A DNA stretch of 64,000 bases from contig PLUE01000065.1 in the NCBI GenBank assembly GCA_003164785.1, forward strand, positions 94,003 to 158,002, in the 5' to 3' direction. Position numbers and translations under genes: made by a program. Positions 9,225 through 17,223 of this stretch are shown in pieces. Numbering within the stretch: position 1 is the first letter of the stretch; each line of letters starts with the position of its first letter. The notes beneath the pieces were generated by a model. That model had not been told where the DNA came from and ran no database searches. It saw nothing but the letters and a program-made list of their open reading frames with translations. The stretch comes from Gammaproteobacteria bacterium (lineage in GTDB: Bacteria; Pseudomonadota; Gammaproteobacteria; Steroidobacterales; Steroidobacteraceae).

Positions 9225-10884
9225 CGTGGACTTTCCGATCATGCATGGCTGGTCAGATCTGGCTCTCACCTACGCCTCGGCGCAGGGGTCCATGATCGTC
9301 GGATTGGCGCGAGGCCGTGCGGAGTTTCAAAAGTATTTGACGTCCCCGTTCCTTGCGGCGCCGCTGACCGCCATCGGCGGCATCGGCCTGGCGATCGCCA
9401 CTCCTCTCATTGCAAGGATCGGTGTCTCCCCTCATGGCCTGCTACATTTCGCGACAGGGATCGCCGTGAGCGCCGCATTGGGTTATGCAGGCGGCCTTTC
9501 GGAAGCTGAGCCGGACACCAATCCGAGAGTCCACCAGCGAGGCACGCTCATCGCAGCTGAGGATGCGCCCACTCGTCCGCGCGGAAATCGCGACTCCGAC
9601 GAGCGCCAGATCACGCTGGCGGGCACCGCCATCCCGATCGCGGACGAGACCAAGCATTTCAAATTGATCGGGACCACCGGTACGGGCAAAAGCACGGCCA
9701 TCCAGGAGATCCTGGCAACCGCGCTCGCACGCGGCGATCGTGCCGTCATTGCGGATCCGGACGGCGGCTATCTGCGGCGGTTTTATGACGCCAGCCGTGG
9801 CGACGTCGTCCTCAATCCCTTCGATGAGCGCTCCCGGAAATGGGACCTGTTCGGAGAGATCAGGAGCGCGCCGGACGTGGATCAGCTCGCACGCTCGTTG
9901 ATCCCGGACCAGGGTTCTGGAGATCGAAGCTGGCGTGGTTATGCCCGGACCTTCTTCAGCGCGGTGACTCGTCAGGCGCACGAATCCGGGATCAACGACG
10001 TGGGGGAGCTGTATCGCTTGATGGTCGTTGCCGACACCAAGCAACTGCGCACTCTGGTGGAAGGTACGCCGGCGCAGCCATTTCTCGATGAGCACAACAT
10101 CAAGATGTTCGATTCGATACGCTCGGTTGCCAGTTCGGCGGTTGGTTCTCTCGAACACATCGCCGCTCAGAAGGCAGAGCATTTCTCGATCCGCGACTGG
10201 GTGAGTCGGCAGGAGCCGGGCGTGCTGTTCATGCCTTACAAGGCCAATCAGATCGCATCGCTGAGTTCGACGATCTCGGGCTGGATGCGCATGGCGATCT
10301 TCGAGGCCATGAATCAGGAGGAGACACACGGTGGGCGCGAAGAGAAGCCGCAGCAGCGCCTGTGGTTCGTGGTCGACGAACTGGACGCGCTCGGCCAGAT
10401 CGATGGGCTGAAAGATGCCCTCGCGCGCCTGCGTAAGTTCGGCGGCCGCTGTGTGCTGGGTTTCCAGTCGATTGCGCAGGTGTCCAGCACCTATGGGCAG
10501 GGGGATGCCCATACCATCGTGGAGAATTGCGGGAATACGCTGATCCTGCGCTGCTCCGCCAGTGAGGGCGGGGGTACGGCGCGCTTCGCATCCCAGCTCA
10601 TCGGCGAGCGCGAGGTGATGAGGACGACGGTGTCGAGAAGTCGCCGTCACAACGAGATATTCGGTTCGATATCGCATAGCGAACACTTCAATGTCGAGCC
10701 GGCCGTGCTTCCTGCGCAGATCGAGCAATTGCCAGATCTCGCCGGATACCTCAAGCAGGCCTCGGATCCAAAATGGCGTCACGTCCGATTGGACGCCGTC
10801 CGCCAATGGCAGGAGCGCAGTGCCGAGCCGGGCTCCAGCGGAGGCACTCGCCGTTCCAAGGAGTCGGAGAACGGTCGTGAGTGA
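9187..10884 (+). CDS. VirD4/TraD-type coupling protein, copy 1
   Basis: A 565-residue type IV coupling protein that brings relaxosome DNA to the channel. Two hydrophobic helices lie near residues 55-75 and 80-97, then the motor domain with Walker A GTTGTGKST at 162-170 and Walker B FVVDELDALG (D397, E398), plus the conserved KFGGRCVLGFQSIAQ and TLILRCSASEGGGTARFAS segments of the TraD/TrwB DNA-binding family. The ATG at 9187 was chosen for the AAGGAG site 6 bases upstream, although it lies inside virB11. A second, shorter homologue follows 0.5 kb downstream. Confidence 0.88.
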   Translation: MTPRASMPSEAPDVDFPIMHGWSDLALTYASAQGSMIVGLARGRAEFQKYLTSPFLAAPLTAIGGIGLAIATPLIARIGVSPHGLLHFATGIAVSAALGYAGGLSEAEPDTNPRVHQRGTLIAAEDAPTRPRGNRDSDERQITLAGTAIPIADETKHFKLIGTTGTGKSTAIQEILATALARGDRAVIADPDGGYLRRFYDASRGDVVLNPFDERSRKWDLFGEIRSAPDVDQLARSLIPDQGSGDRSWRGYARTFFSAVTRQAHESGINDVGELYRLMVVADTKQLRTLVEGTPAQPFLDEHNIKMFDSIRSVASSAVGSLEHIAAQKAEHFSIRDWVSRQEPGVLFMPYKANQIASLSSTISGWMRMAIFEAMNQEETHGGREEKPQQRLWFVVDELDALGQIDGLKDALARLRKFGGRCVLGFQSIAQVSSTYGQGDAHTIVENCGNTLILRCSASEGGGTARFASQLIGEREVMRTTVSRSRRHNEIFGSISHSEHFNVEPAVLPAQIEQLPDLAGYLKQASDPKWRHVRLDAVRQWQERSAEPGSSGGTRRSKESENGRE

Positions 10885-11386
10885 AAATGCCACAGCCGAC
10901 GATACGTTGAAATTCGGATTACTCATGGAGGGCGCACAGGCCCATCAGAAGCTGGCCGAGGCGCACCTCGAGCGTCTGCGCGCGCATACCCAGGACCTGG
11001 ACGGTGTCGTGCGGGAGGAGATTCGCAGAACCCTGGTCGAGGAGATGCGATCGTTGAGCGTGGAAAGCGAGCGCGTATCGCAGGCGCTTCGCCACATGAA
11101 ACGGGTGATGAACCTGCGTGCGACCGCCTGGAACATCGGCATTGCGACCCTGTGCACCGCCGTTCCCTGTGCGATCGCGCAGTGGGTGCTGCCGTCGTCC
11201 ACGTCCATTGCGGCTCTGCGGGCACAGCGCGACGCGCTGTCCCAGAACATCGCGGTGCTCGAGCAGCGGGGCGGGAAAATCGACTGGCGGAGCTGCGGCG
11301 ATGCGAAGCGCCTATGTGTGCGGATCGACCGCAAGGCGCCGGTCTACGGTGACAATGCCGACTACTTCGTCGTGAGGGGGTACTGA
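10877..11386 (+). CDS. Coiled-coil membrane protein between coupling-protein genes
   Basis: A 169-residue protein of no family I recognise. Residues 15-75 are highly charged and predicted helical (repeated Glu/Arg/Leu heptads, e.g. EEIRRTLVEEMRSLSVESER). A transmembrane helix follows at about 83-104, then a second short coiled coil (IAALRAQRDALSQNIAVLEQ) and a soluble end with two cysteines (WRSCGDAKRLCVRID) that may form a disulfide. The GTG start overlaps the stop of coupling-protein copy 1 and the gene ends 3 bases before copy 2, so it belongs to the DNA-processing part of the operon. An accessory relaxosome or coupling factor is a reasonable guess, not a demonstrated role. Confidence 0.7.
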   Translation: MSENATADDTLKFGLLMEGAQAHQKLAEAHLERLRAHTQDLDGVVREEIRRTLVEEMRSLSVESERVSQALRHMKRVMNLRATAWNIGIATLCTAVPCAIAQWVLPSSTSIAALRAQRDALSQNIAVLEQRGGKIDWRSCGDAKRLCVRIDRKAPVYGDNADYFVVRGY

Positions 11387-11389
11387 GCC

Positions 11390-12793
11390 GTGTCGTGGGG
11401 TCCGGCGGTTCCGCACGCGCTCGGACAGGACATGTTCCTCGCCATCAGCGGCGTGGCGCTTCTCATCGTGGGATGGACCAGGCTCGCGCGCGCCAGGCCG
11501 GCCGAGGAGCACAAGCGGGGTGTCGTGGTATCCGAGGAGACCTCGCATGTCGATCGTCGCCGCGTTCGGGAAAGTCGCCATGATTTGACATTGGCGGGCG
11601 AGAAGGTCGCGTTTCTGGACGAGACCAAGCATTTCAAATTGATCGGGACCACGGGCACCGGCAAGTCCACCGCCATTCGCGAATTGCTCGGCGCGGCGCT
11701 GGCGCGCGGCGACCGGGCCATCGTCGCGGATCCGGATGGCGGATATCGAGACCGGTTTTACAACCGCTATCGCGGAGACGTGGTCATGAATCCTTTCGAG
11801 CGTGACTCGGTGACCTGGGATCCGTTCGCCGAACTCATCGACCCGTATGATATCGAGGAACTGACGGCCGGGTTGATTCCCACCACCGGTGACGCCGGAA
11901 CGAACGAGTGGCGGGAATACGCTCGCACATTTTTGACCGCGGTGTTGCGCCGTTGTCTCATCGATGAACGTCGCAGCTGTGCCGAGCTTTGGCGCCTCCT
12001 GTCGCTCGCGTCGACCGAGGAACTGCGCCGTGTCGTCGACAATACGCCGGCGCAGTCCTTCCTCGATCCCGACAATGCCCGGATGTTCGGCTCGATACGG
12101 TCGGTCACGATGTCGGCGATCGTGGCATTGGGTCACATCCGGGTGCAGCGATCGACACCCTTCTCCGTGCGATCCTGGGTCAGGGCGCGTCCCGGGCCCG
12201 GCGTGCTGTTCATTCCGTATCGCGCAGGCCAGATCGCCGCGCTGCGCTCGATGATCGCAACCTGGATGCGTATCGCCATCTTCGAAGCGATGAACGCCGA
12301 GGAGGATCGCGATCAGCGCCTTTGGTTCGTGATCGACGAGCTGGATGCATTGGGGGCGATCGAGGGGCTCAAGGATGCCCTGGCCAGACTCCGAAAATTC
12401 GGCGGCCGATGCGTGCTGGGGTTTCAATCTATCGCGCAAGTGTCGGGCACCTATGGCGCGGCGGCTGCGCAGACCATCGTGGAGAACTGCAGCAATACCC
12501 TGATTCTGCGCTGCTCGAGCAGCGAAAACGGCGGCACCGCCCAGTTCGCCTCGAAATTGATCGGGGAGCGCGAGGTCATCAGGCGCCAGACATCCCGCGG
12601 CAGCGACCGGGAGAGCGGCTTCTCCGCGCGCGGTGGGCGCCGCTCGAAGAACATCAGCGAGCAGCATGTGATCGAAGCGGCGGTCATGCCCTCGCAAATC
12701 GAGCAACTGCCGGACCTCTGCGGCTACCTCAAGTTGGTGTCGTCGCCGCATTGGCGAAAAGTCGCATTCGGGCATGGAGCAAGGGCCTCATGA
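11390..12793 (+). CDS. VirD4/TraD-type coupling protein, copy 2 (short)
   Basis: A 467-residue homologue of the upstream coupling protein. The two share a nearly identical block from DETKHFKLIGTTGTGKSTAI onward; Walker A is at 86-94 and Walker B FVIDELDALG at about D316/E317. Its N-terminus is about 75 residues shorter, with a single hydrophobic helix (about residues 14-31). Start is GTG at 11390, three bases after the preceding stop. The stop overlaps the next ATG (ATGA). The protein keeps all visible ATPase motifs, so it looks functional and not decayed. Two coupling proteins in one operon is unusual. Confidence 0.87.
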   Translation: MSWGPAVPHALGQDMFLAISGVALLIVGWTRLARARPAEEHKRGVVVSEETSHVDRRRVRESRHDLTLAGEKVAFLDETKHFKLIGTTGTGKSTAIRELLGAALARGDRAIVADPDGGYRDRFYNRYRGDVVMNPFERDSVTWDPFAELIDPYDIEELTAGLIPTTGDAGTNEWREYARTFLTAVLRRCLIDERRSCAELWRLLSLASTEELRRVVDNTPAQSFLDPDNARMFGSIRSVTMSAIVALGHIRVQRSTPFSVRSWVRARPGPGVLFIPYRAGQIAALRSMIATWMRIAIFEAMNAEEDRDQRLWFVIDELDALGAIEGLKDALARLRKFGGRCVLGFQSIAQVSGTYGAAAAQTIVENCSNTLILRCSSSENGGTAQFASKLIGEREVIRRQTSRGSDRESGFSARGGRRSKNISEQHVIEAAVMPSQIEQLPDLCGYLKLVSSPHWRKVAFGHGARAS

Positions 12794-13293
12794 TAAATCT
12801 CTTCGATGCAAGTGAAGTCAACGTTCGTTCGCTCCGGTACCTGATAGCCAGCACCCGGGGGCACTGCGGTCGCTGCGGCGAGGAGACGCGGCTGGTCGCG
12901 TTGTGTTTGCCCCCGGGGCACGAGGTCTTCGAACTCGATGAAGATGCGCCCGACGAGGTCAACGACGGGTTCTGGAGCTCGTTCCCCCGCCACGTGCTGC
13001 TGTTCCATGTCAACTACCTACCCGATGCCGTACTGCGGCGACTGCATCAAGCCACCCCAAGCTACGATTTCGATCCCAGCGACGAGGTCTCGTGCTGGGC
13101 GAACCATTGCGAGCACTGCGGTCGGGCGCAGGATGACAACGAGCTGTTCTGTGAACCGGAAGGCGCGTTTCTGCCCGCCAGCGCAGCCGGGGCGAGGCTC
13201 ATTCGCCTCGTGGCTGTGGATGAGCCGCTCGAGGCCGGCGCCGCGGGATTCGCCTACGAGCCCGAGTATTTCGATGCCATGGTCAGAGGGTAG
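12790..13293 (+). CDS. CxxC zinc-ribbon-like protein of conjugation operon
   Basis: A 167-residue cytoplasmic protein I do not recognise. It has a CGRC pair at Cys26/Cys29 and a second cluster Cys102, Cys107, Cys110 (CWANHCEHCGR) plus a later Cys, so a four-Cys zinc site is likely. The rest is acidic with DEDAPDEVNDGFW and FDPSDEVSCW segments. The ATG overlaps the stop of coupling protein 2, and the relaxase starts 6 bases after it, so it is probably expressed with the mobilisation genes. No signal peptide or membrane segment. Confidence 0.7.
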   Translation: MINLFDASEVNVRSLRYLIASTRGHCGRCGEETRLVALCLPPGHEVFELDEDAPDEVNDGFWSSFPRHVLLFHVNYLPDAVLRRLHQATPSYDFDPSDEVSCWANHCEHCGRAQDDNELFCEPEGAFLPASAAGARLIRLVAVDEPLEAGAAGFAYEPEYFDAMVRG

Positions 13294-13299
13294 TTCGCC

Positions 13300-14259
13300 A
13301 TGGCGGTCTATTTCCTGAATCTCAAGACCTTTGGGCGTTCGGGCGGCAGCAGCGCCGTGAGCGCCGCGGCCTACCGCTCGGGAGAGCGGATCCGCGACGA
13401 GCGCACCGGTCAAACCTATGATCACACGGATCGCCAGGACATTTTGCACAAGGAGATATTGGTTCCGAGTCAGTACGCCGCAGCGGATATGAGCTGGGCC
13501 AGGGACCGCTCCAATCTCTGGAATGCGGCCGAAGCGGCAGAGTCGCGCAAGAATGCCCGGGTGGCCCGCGAGTATTTGGTGGCGTTGCCGGTCGAGCTCG
13601 ACCCGGCGCAGCGGGTGAATTTGGTGCGTGGTTTCGCTCGAGAGCTCACCGACCGGTATCAGTTTGCGTTGGATATGACGGTGCACGCGCCGCGCAATTT
13701 TCCGGGGAGCGATCAACGCAATTATCATGCACATCTCCTGGCGACCACGCGCGAAGCCACCCAGGAGGGGCTCGCCGCCAAAACGATCCTGGAGATCCAT
13801 GACTTCCGCCGTCAGGAGCGCGGCTTGGAGCCCAGCATCCATGAACTGCTGTTCGTGCGCGAACGGTGGGCCACCGTCGCCAACGAGGCGCTGCAAGAAG
13901 CCCACATCGACGCACGCGTCGATCATCGGAGTCTCGCGGCCCAGGGCATCGATCGGGAGCCCTATCCCTATATTCCGCGGGCGGCCTTCGAAATGGAGCG
14001 CCACGGGTATCGCAGCGATCTGGCCGAGCGGATGCGGGCGGACTATCAGGCGCGCGTGCAGGCGCGGATCGAACGCGGTGCGGCGCCGGAACTGACCTCC
14101 CGCGCCGAACGTGCGCTCCCGACAGCCCCCGCCCAGCCGCAGACGCTGGAGGAGATCCGGCGGCGCGCCCGGGAGAACTGGCTGAGGATGCGGCAGGAGG
14201 CCGCGGAGACCCGGGTCGATACGCCGGAGCGCTCACGTGACGACGACCTATCACGCTAG
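13300..14259 (+). CDS. MobA/MobL (MobQ) family relaxase
   Basis: A 319-residue relaxase that nicks at oriT and stays covalently bound to the transferred strand. The N-terminus (MAVYFLNLKTFGRSGGSSAV, then AAAYRSGERI with candidate catalytic Tyr25) and the metal-binding NYHAHLLATT block (His143, His145) are typical MobA/MobL. The C-terminal part is Arg/Glu-rich and helical without a helicase or primase domain, so this is a short relaxase. It lies 6 bases after the CxxC gene and its end overlaps the next gene by 23 bases. Confidence 0.88.
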   Translation: MAVYFLNLKTFGRSGGSSAVSAAAYRSGERIRDERTGQTYDHTDRQDILHKEILVPSQYAAADMSWARDRSNLWNAAEAAESRKNARVAREYLVALPVELDPAQRVNLVRGFARELTDRYQFALDMTVHAPRNFPGSDQRNYHAHLLATTREATQEGLAAKTILEIHDFRRQERGLEPSIHELLFVRERWATVANEALQEAHIDARVDHRSLAAQGIDREPYPYIPRAAFEMERHGYRSDLAERMRADYQARVQARIERGAAPELTSRAERALPTAPAQPQTLEEIRRRARENWLRMRQEAAETRVDTPERSRDDDLSR

Positions 14260-14884
14260 AGGGGGGCTGATCTTTGCCTCCTGCTACGTCTATTCGCCGA
14301 TGGGCTCGAGTCCGGCCTGCGAGAGATCGCGCCTGCTGCGGGCGCTGCTCAAGGCCGCCGACGAGCGCTTCATGTTCAAGTATGCCGTCCGGGTGCGACA
14401 GGAGGTATCCGGCTGCTCGCCGTTGTCCGGTTTCCTGGGGCCGGACAAGGTCTTGGTGCCCGTGCCGGGAAGCGCACCGCGTGCGGGCGGGGCGATGTCC
14501 GTCGCGCAGCATCTGGCGAGCGCCTTGCTGGACGAGGGTCTCGGACATAGCGTCTGGCCTGGCTTGCAGAGGGCGTTCGCGGTGCAGAAATCCGCCACCG
14601 CCGCCCGTGGCTCGCGACCCACGGTGGGCGCTCATTACGATTCGTTCGCCATCGAGCCGGCCGACACGCTGACGCGGCAGGTCATTCTGGTCGACGACAT
14701 CGTGACCAAGGGCAGGACCCTGCTGGCCGCGGCGGCACGTATCCAGGACGCGTTTCCCCAGGCGCAGATCCGTGCGTTCGCACTGGTCAGAACCATGGGG
14801 TTGGTTTCCGGTGTGGAAAGCCTGCTGGACCCGTGTATCGGCGAGATCGCGTGGCGGGCGGGCGATGCCCATCGGACTCCTTGA
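14237..14884 (+). CDS. ComF-like phosphoribosyltransferase-domain protein
   Basis: A 215-residue protein with a type I phosphoribosyltransferase core: the PRPP loop QVILVDDIVTKGRTLLAAAA has the Asp pair D153-D154 and the T/G-rich loop 157-161. Upstream KVLVPVPGSAPRAGG and SVAQHLASALLDEGL resemble the ComF/PRTase fold. The true substrate cannot be read from sequence. The start is GTG at 14237, inside the relaxase end, so it is likely translated from the same mRNA. ComF-type proteins act in DNA uptake, but its presence behind a relaxase suggests a role in handling incoming or outgoing DNA, or a defence/anti-defence cargo. Confidence 0.72.
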   Translation: MTTTYHARGGLIFASCYVYSPMGSSPACERSRLLRALLKAADERFMFKYAVRVRQEVSGCSPLSGFLGPDKVLVPVPGSAPRAGGAMSVAQHLASALLDEGLGHSVWPGLQRAFAVQKSATAARGSRPTVGAHYDSFAIEPADTLTRQVILVDDIVTKGRTLLAAAARIQDAFPQAQIRAFALVRTMGLVSGVESLLDPCIGEIAWRAGDAHRTP

Positions 14885-14940
14885 GTCCTTTCTCGCTCGT
14901 GCTGTTGACGAGCCGCCAAAGGAGACTACCATCGTGTCCG

Positions 14941-15516
14941 TTGGCCACCATCACCGCTAAAACCCCACCCAGCGCCCGGCCCTTGCAAGGCTTGACCGAC
15001 GTCGAGATCGGCAAGCGCTTCGTGCGTGCCCTGGCGAAGGCCGACGGCATGGACGGCGCGCATTGCGTGCATGAGCTGTGGATGCGCGGTGAAATGCCGC
15101 TCAACATCGAGCGCGCATTGGAGCAATTGTGGGCGAAGGCGGCGGACTCGATTCCGGAATGGCTGCCCATGCGCTATGTCGACTGGCTGCCGCAGCTGTA
15201 CGAGGTGGCGGCGAGATTCAGTGCGTCGGCGAAAGGGCGATCACACATGTATCTCGTGTTGCTCGACTATTCCGATGACCGCGCCGAGCCCTACGGGGTC
15301 TACGTCGGCATGAGCAAGTACAAGGCGGCGCAACGTTTCGATCAGCACAAGGCGGGAATCCGGGCGGCCGGCAGCGTGCTGAAACGGGGACTCGAGGTGC
15401 TGACGGGCCCGGTACTGCATCTGCAGTACATCAAGCGCGCGGAGGCCGCACGCATCGAAATCGAATTGACGGAGGCGCTGGGCGCCGCCGGATTCTTCGT
15501 CAAAGGGGGGCATTGA
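14941..15516 (+). CDS. GIY-YIG-like nuclease domain protein
   Basis: About 191 residues. The C-terminal half reads like a GIY-YIG domain: MYLVLLDY strand, YGVYVGMS (residues 118-125) in place of GIY-YIG, AAQRFDQHKAG with the arginine and histidine region, and a late Glu-rich helix (EAARIEIELTEALG). The N-terminal half is helical. The start is uncertain: no ATG fits, TTG at 14941 is the first in-frame candidate but lies 16 bases from a good AAAGGAG site; GTG at 14934 has better spacing but is out of frame and stops after 8 codons. ATG at 15049 is another choice. It closes the conjugation block. Confidence 0.6.
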   Translation: MATITAKTPPSARPLQGLTDVEIGKRFVRALAKADGMDGAHCVHELWMRGEMPLNIERALEQLWAKAADSIPEWLPMRYVDWLPQLYEVAARFSASAKGRSHMYLVLLDYSDDRAEPYGVYVGMSKYKAAQRFDQHKAGIRAAGSVLKRGLEVLTGPVLHLQYIKRAEAARIEIELTEALGAAGFFVKGGH

Positions 15517-15610
15517 GATGGCGGGGACCACGCTGCGAGGCGCTGCCGGCCTTTCGCGCGGTCAGGGCGGCATTCCACGCGCCGGGAACCTGAGGCGCAC
15601 GTCCTTGGGT

Positions 15611-16651
15611 CTAGGCGTGTTGTCCCGAGTCCTTCTCGAGATGCGCCAGGACCAGCGCCACCTGATCCGTCGCACCCAGAATGACGGGTGTGCGCTGGTG
15701 GATGGCGGTGGGCTGGATGTCCATGACGCGCTGGCCGCATCCTGCGAACGTCTTGCCGCCGGCCTGTTCGATGATCATGGCCATGGGATTGGCTTCGTAC
15801 ATGAGCCGCAGTTTCCCTTCGGGGGCTTTCTTGGTGGGCGGATAGAGGAACACGCCGCCCTTGAGCAGGATGCGATGCACGTCGGCAACCATCGCGCCGG
15901 CGTAACGGCCCGAGTAGCCGTTGCTCTGGGCCCAATCCAAGTAGCGCTGGTAGCCTTCCGGGAACACCTTGCGGTTGCCCTCGTTGACGGAATAGGTCTT
16001 GTTGCCCGAGGGGATCATGAGACTGCGCTCGACGCGCATGAAGGCGCCGATGCTGGGGTCGAGCACGAACAGGTCCACGCCCTGGCCGATGGTGAGCACG
16101 AACACCGTCGACGAGCCATACAGCACATAGCCGGCGGCGACCTGCTTGTAGCCTGGCTGCAGCAGTGAATCCTGAACGCTCGCACCGTTGCCCTTGTGCT
16201 CGAGGATGCTGAAGATGGTGCCGACACCGCCGCAGATGTCCAGGTTCGACGAGCCGTCGAGCGGGTCGAACAACACGCAGTAGCGGGGGACGCCTTCGAC
16301 CTCCTCCCTCAGGATCACCGGTTCCTCGTTTTCTTCCGAGGCGACGATGGCAACGCCTTCGCGGCCGCCGAGCGTGCGCAGCAGCACGTCGTTGGCGAGC
16401 ACGTCGAGCTTCTGCTGAACTTCGCCTTGGATGTTCTCGGTGCCCACGCTGCCGAGCACATTCTCGAGTCGGGCGCGCCGCACCTTGTCCGCGATGATCT
16501 TGGCGGAAATCGACAAGGCCGAGAGGATCCAGGAAAAGGTCCCGGACGCCTGGGGGTGGTGCGCCTGCTGCTCCAGGATGTGAGATTGCAGGGTCATGAT
16601 GCGCACGTCGTCGCGCGCGGCCTTGGGGCCGGCTTTCGGTGTTGTATCCAT
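15611..16651 (-). CDS. fbp: Fructose-1,6-bisphosphatase class I
   Basis: A 346-residue class I FBPase, normal length. It hydrolyses fructose 1,6-bisphosphate to fructose 6-phosphate in gluconeogenesis. The metal site motifs SEENE (105-109) and DPLDGSSNLD (129-138) are intact, as are the SGRYAGAMVADVHR and KLRLMYEANPMA substrate segments. It is the first recognisable housekeeping gene after the conjugation block and is read toward it. It is divergent from the GST remnant, with 71 bp between start codons. Confidence 0.96.
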   Translation of the reverse strand: MDTTPKAGPKAARDDVRIMTLQSHILEQQAHHPQASGTFSWILSALSISAKIIADKVRRARLENVLGSVGTENIQGEVQQKLDVLANDVLLRTLGGREGVAIVASEENEEPVILREEVEGVPRYCVLFDPLDGSSNLDICGGVGTIFSILEHKGNGASVQDSLLQPGYKQVAAGYVLYGSSTVFVLTIGQGVDLFVLDPSIGAFMRVERSLMIPSGNKTYSVNEGNRKVFPEGYQRYLDWAQSNGYSGRYAGAMVADVHRILLKGGVFLYPPTKKAPEGKLRLMYEANPMAMIIEQAGGKTFAGCGQRVMDIQPTAIHQRTPVILGATDQVALVLAHLEKDSGQHA

Positions 16652-16711
16652 GGGTGGAGAATGCCACGAACAGGCCCAAGATTTCTAAACGGAATCCATA
16701 AATCTATGAGA

Positions 16712-16717
16712 TACAAT
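16712..16717 (+). promoter_or_regulatory. Candidate -10 box directly before truncated GST
   Basis: TACAAT lies 5 bases before the ATG at 16723 in an AT-rich stretch between fbp and the GST remnant. If this is the -10 element, transcription would start at or next to the ATG and the message would be leaderless; no Shine-Dalgarno sequence is present. No convincing -35 hexamer was identified. Confidence 0.3.
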
Positions 16718-16722
16718 ACGCA

Positions 16723-17166
16723 ATGGTCACAGTCCACCATCTGAACAACTCGCGGTCTCAGCGGGTGCTGTGGCTACTGGAGGAGATGGGTGTGCCCTAC
16801 GAGGTCCAGCGCTACGAGCGCGACCCGAAAACCATGCTGGCGCCCCCGGCCCTGCTCGCCGTGCATCCGCCGGGCAAGTCGCCGGTCATCACCGATGAGG
16901 GGATAACCGTGGCGGAATCGGGTGCGATCCTGGAATATCTGTTAGAGCGGTACGGTAAGGGCAACTTGATCCCGCCGCCCGGTTCCGCGGAATTCACGGC
17001 GGCCGACGTGCAAATGAGCTTTCCGCTGGAGGCCGCCCAATCGCGCGCGGGGTTGGATGCGAGCCGGCCGAACCTGATGGGTTTCCTGTCCCGGATCCAT
17101 GTGTGCCCCGCCTACCAACGTGCGTTGGTCAACGGCGGCCCTTATGCGTTCGTACAACCGGATTAG
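16723..17166 (+). pseudogene. Glutathione S-transferase with in-frame internal deletion
   Basis: The 147-residue frame holds a complete thioredoxin-like GST N-domain (LNNSRSQRVLWLLEEMGVPY, KSPVITDEGITVAESGAILEYL) but jumps from LIPPPGSAE directly to FTAADVQMSFPLEAA, which in full-length family members lies near the end of the helical C-domain. About 70 residues of the C-domain are absent without a frameshift. The catalytic-side N-domain is intact, but the dimer/hydrophobic-substrate helices are mostly gone, so activity is doubtful. A short natural GST variant is the alternative. Homologues usually have about 215-220 residues; compare the intact GST at 53699-54361. Confidence 0.7.
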
Positions 17167-17223
17167 CAGGAGCCCATTCAGAGCGATCGATTTCTGGAGT
17201 TGGCAAAACGAAGGGGAGAAATC

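Noticed and set aside
15517..15610. Searched for a tRNA end or direct repeat as attachment site of the conjugative block
   Set aside because: No cloverleaf-like sequence and no repeat pair could be recognised by eye.
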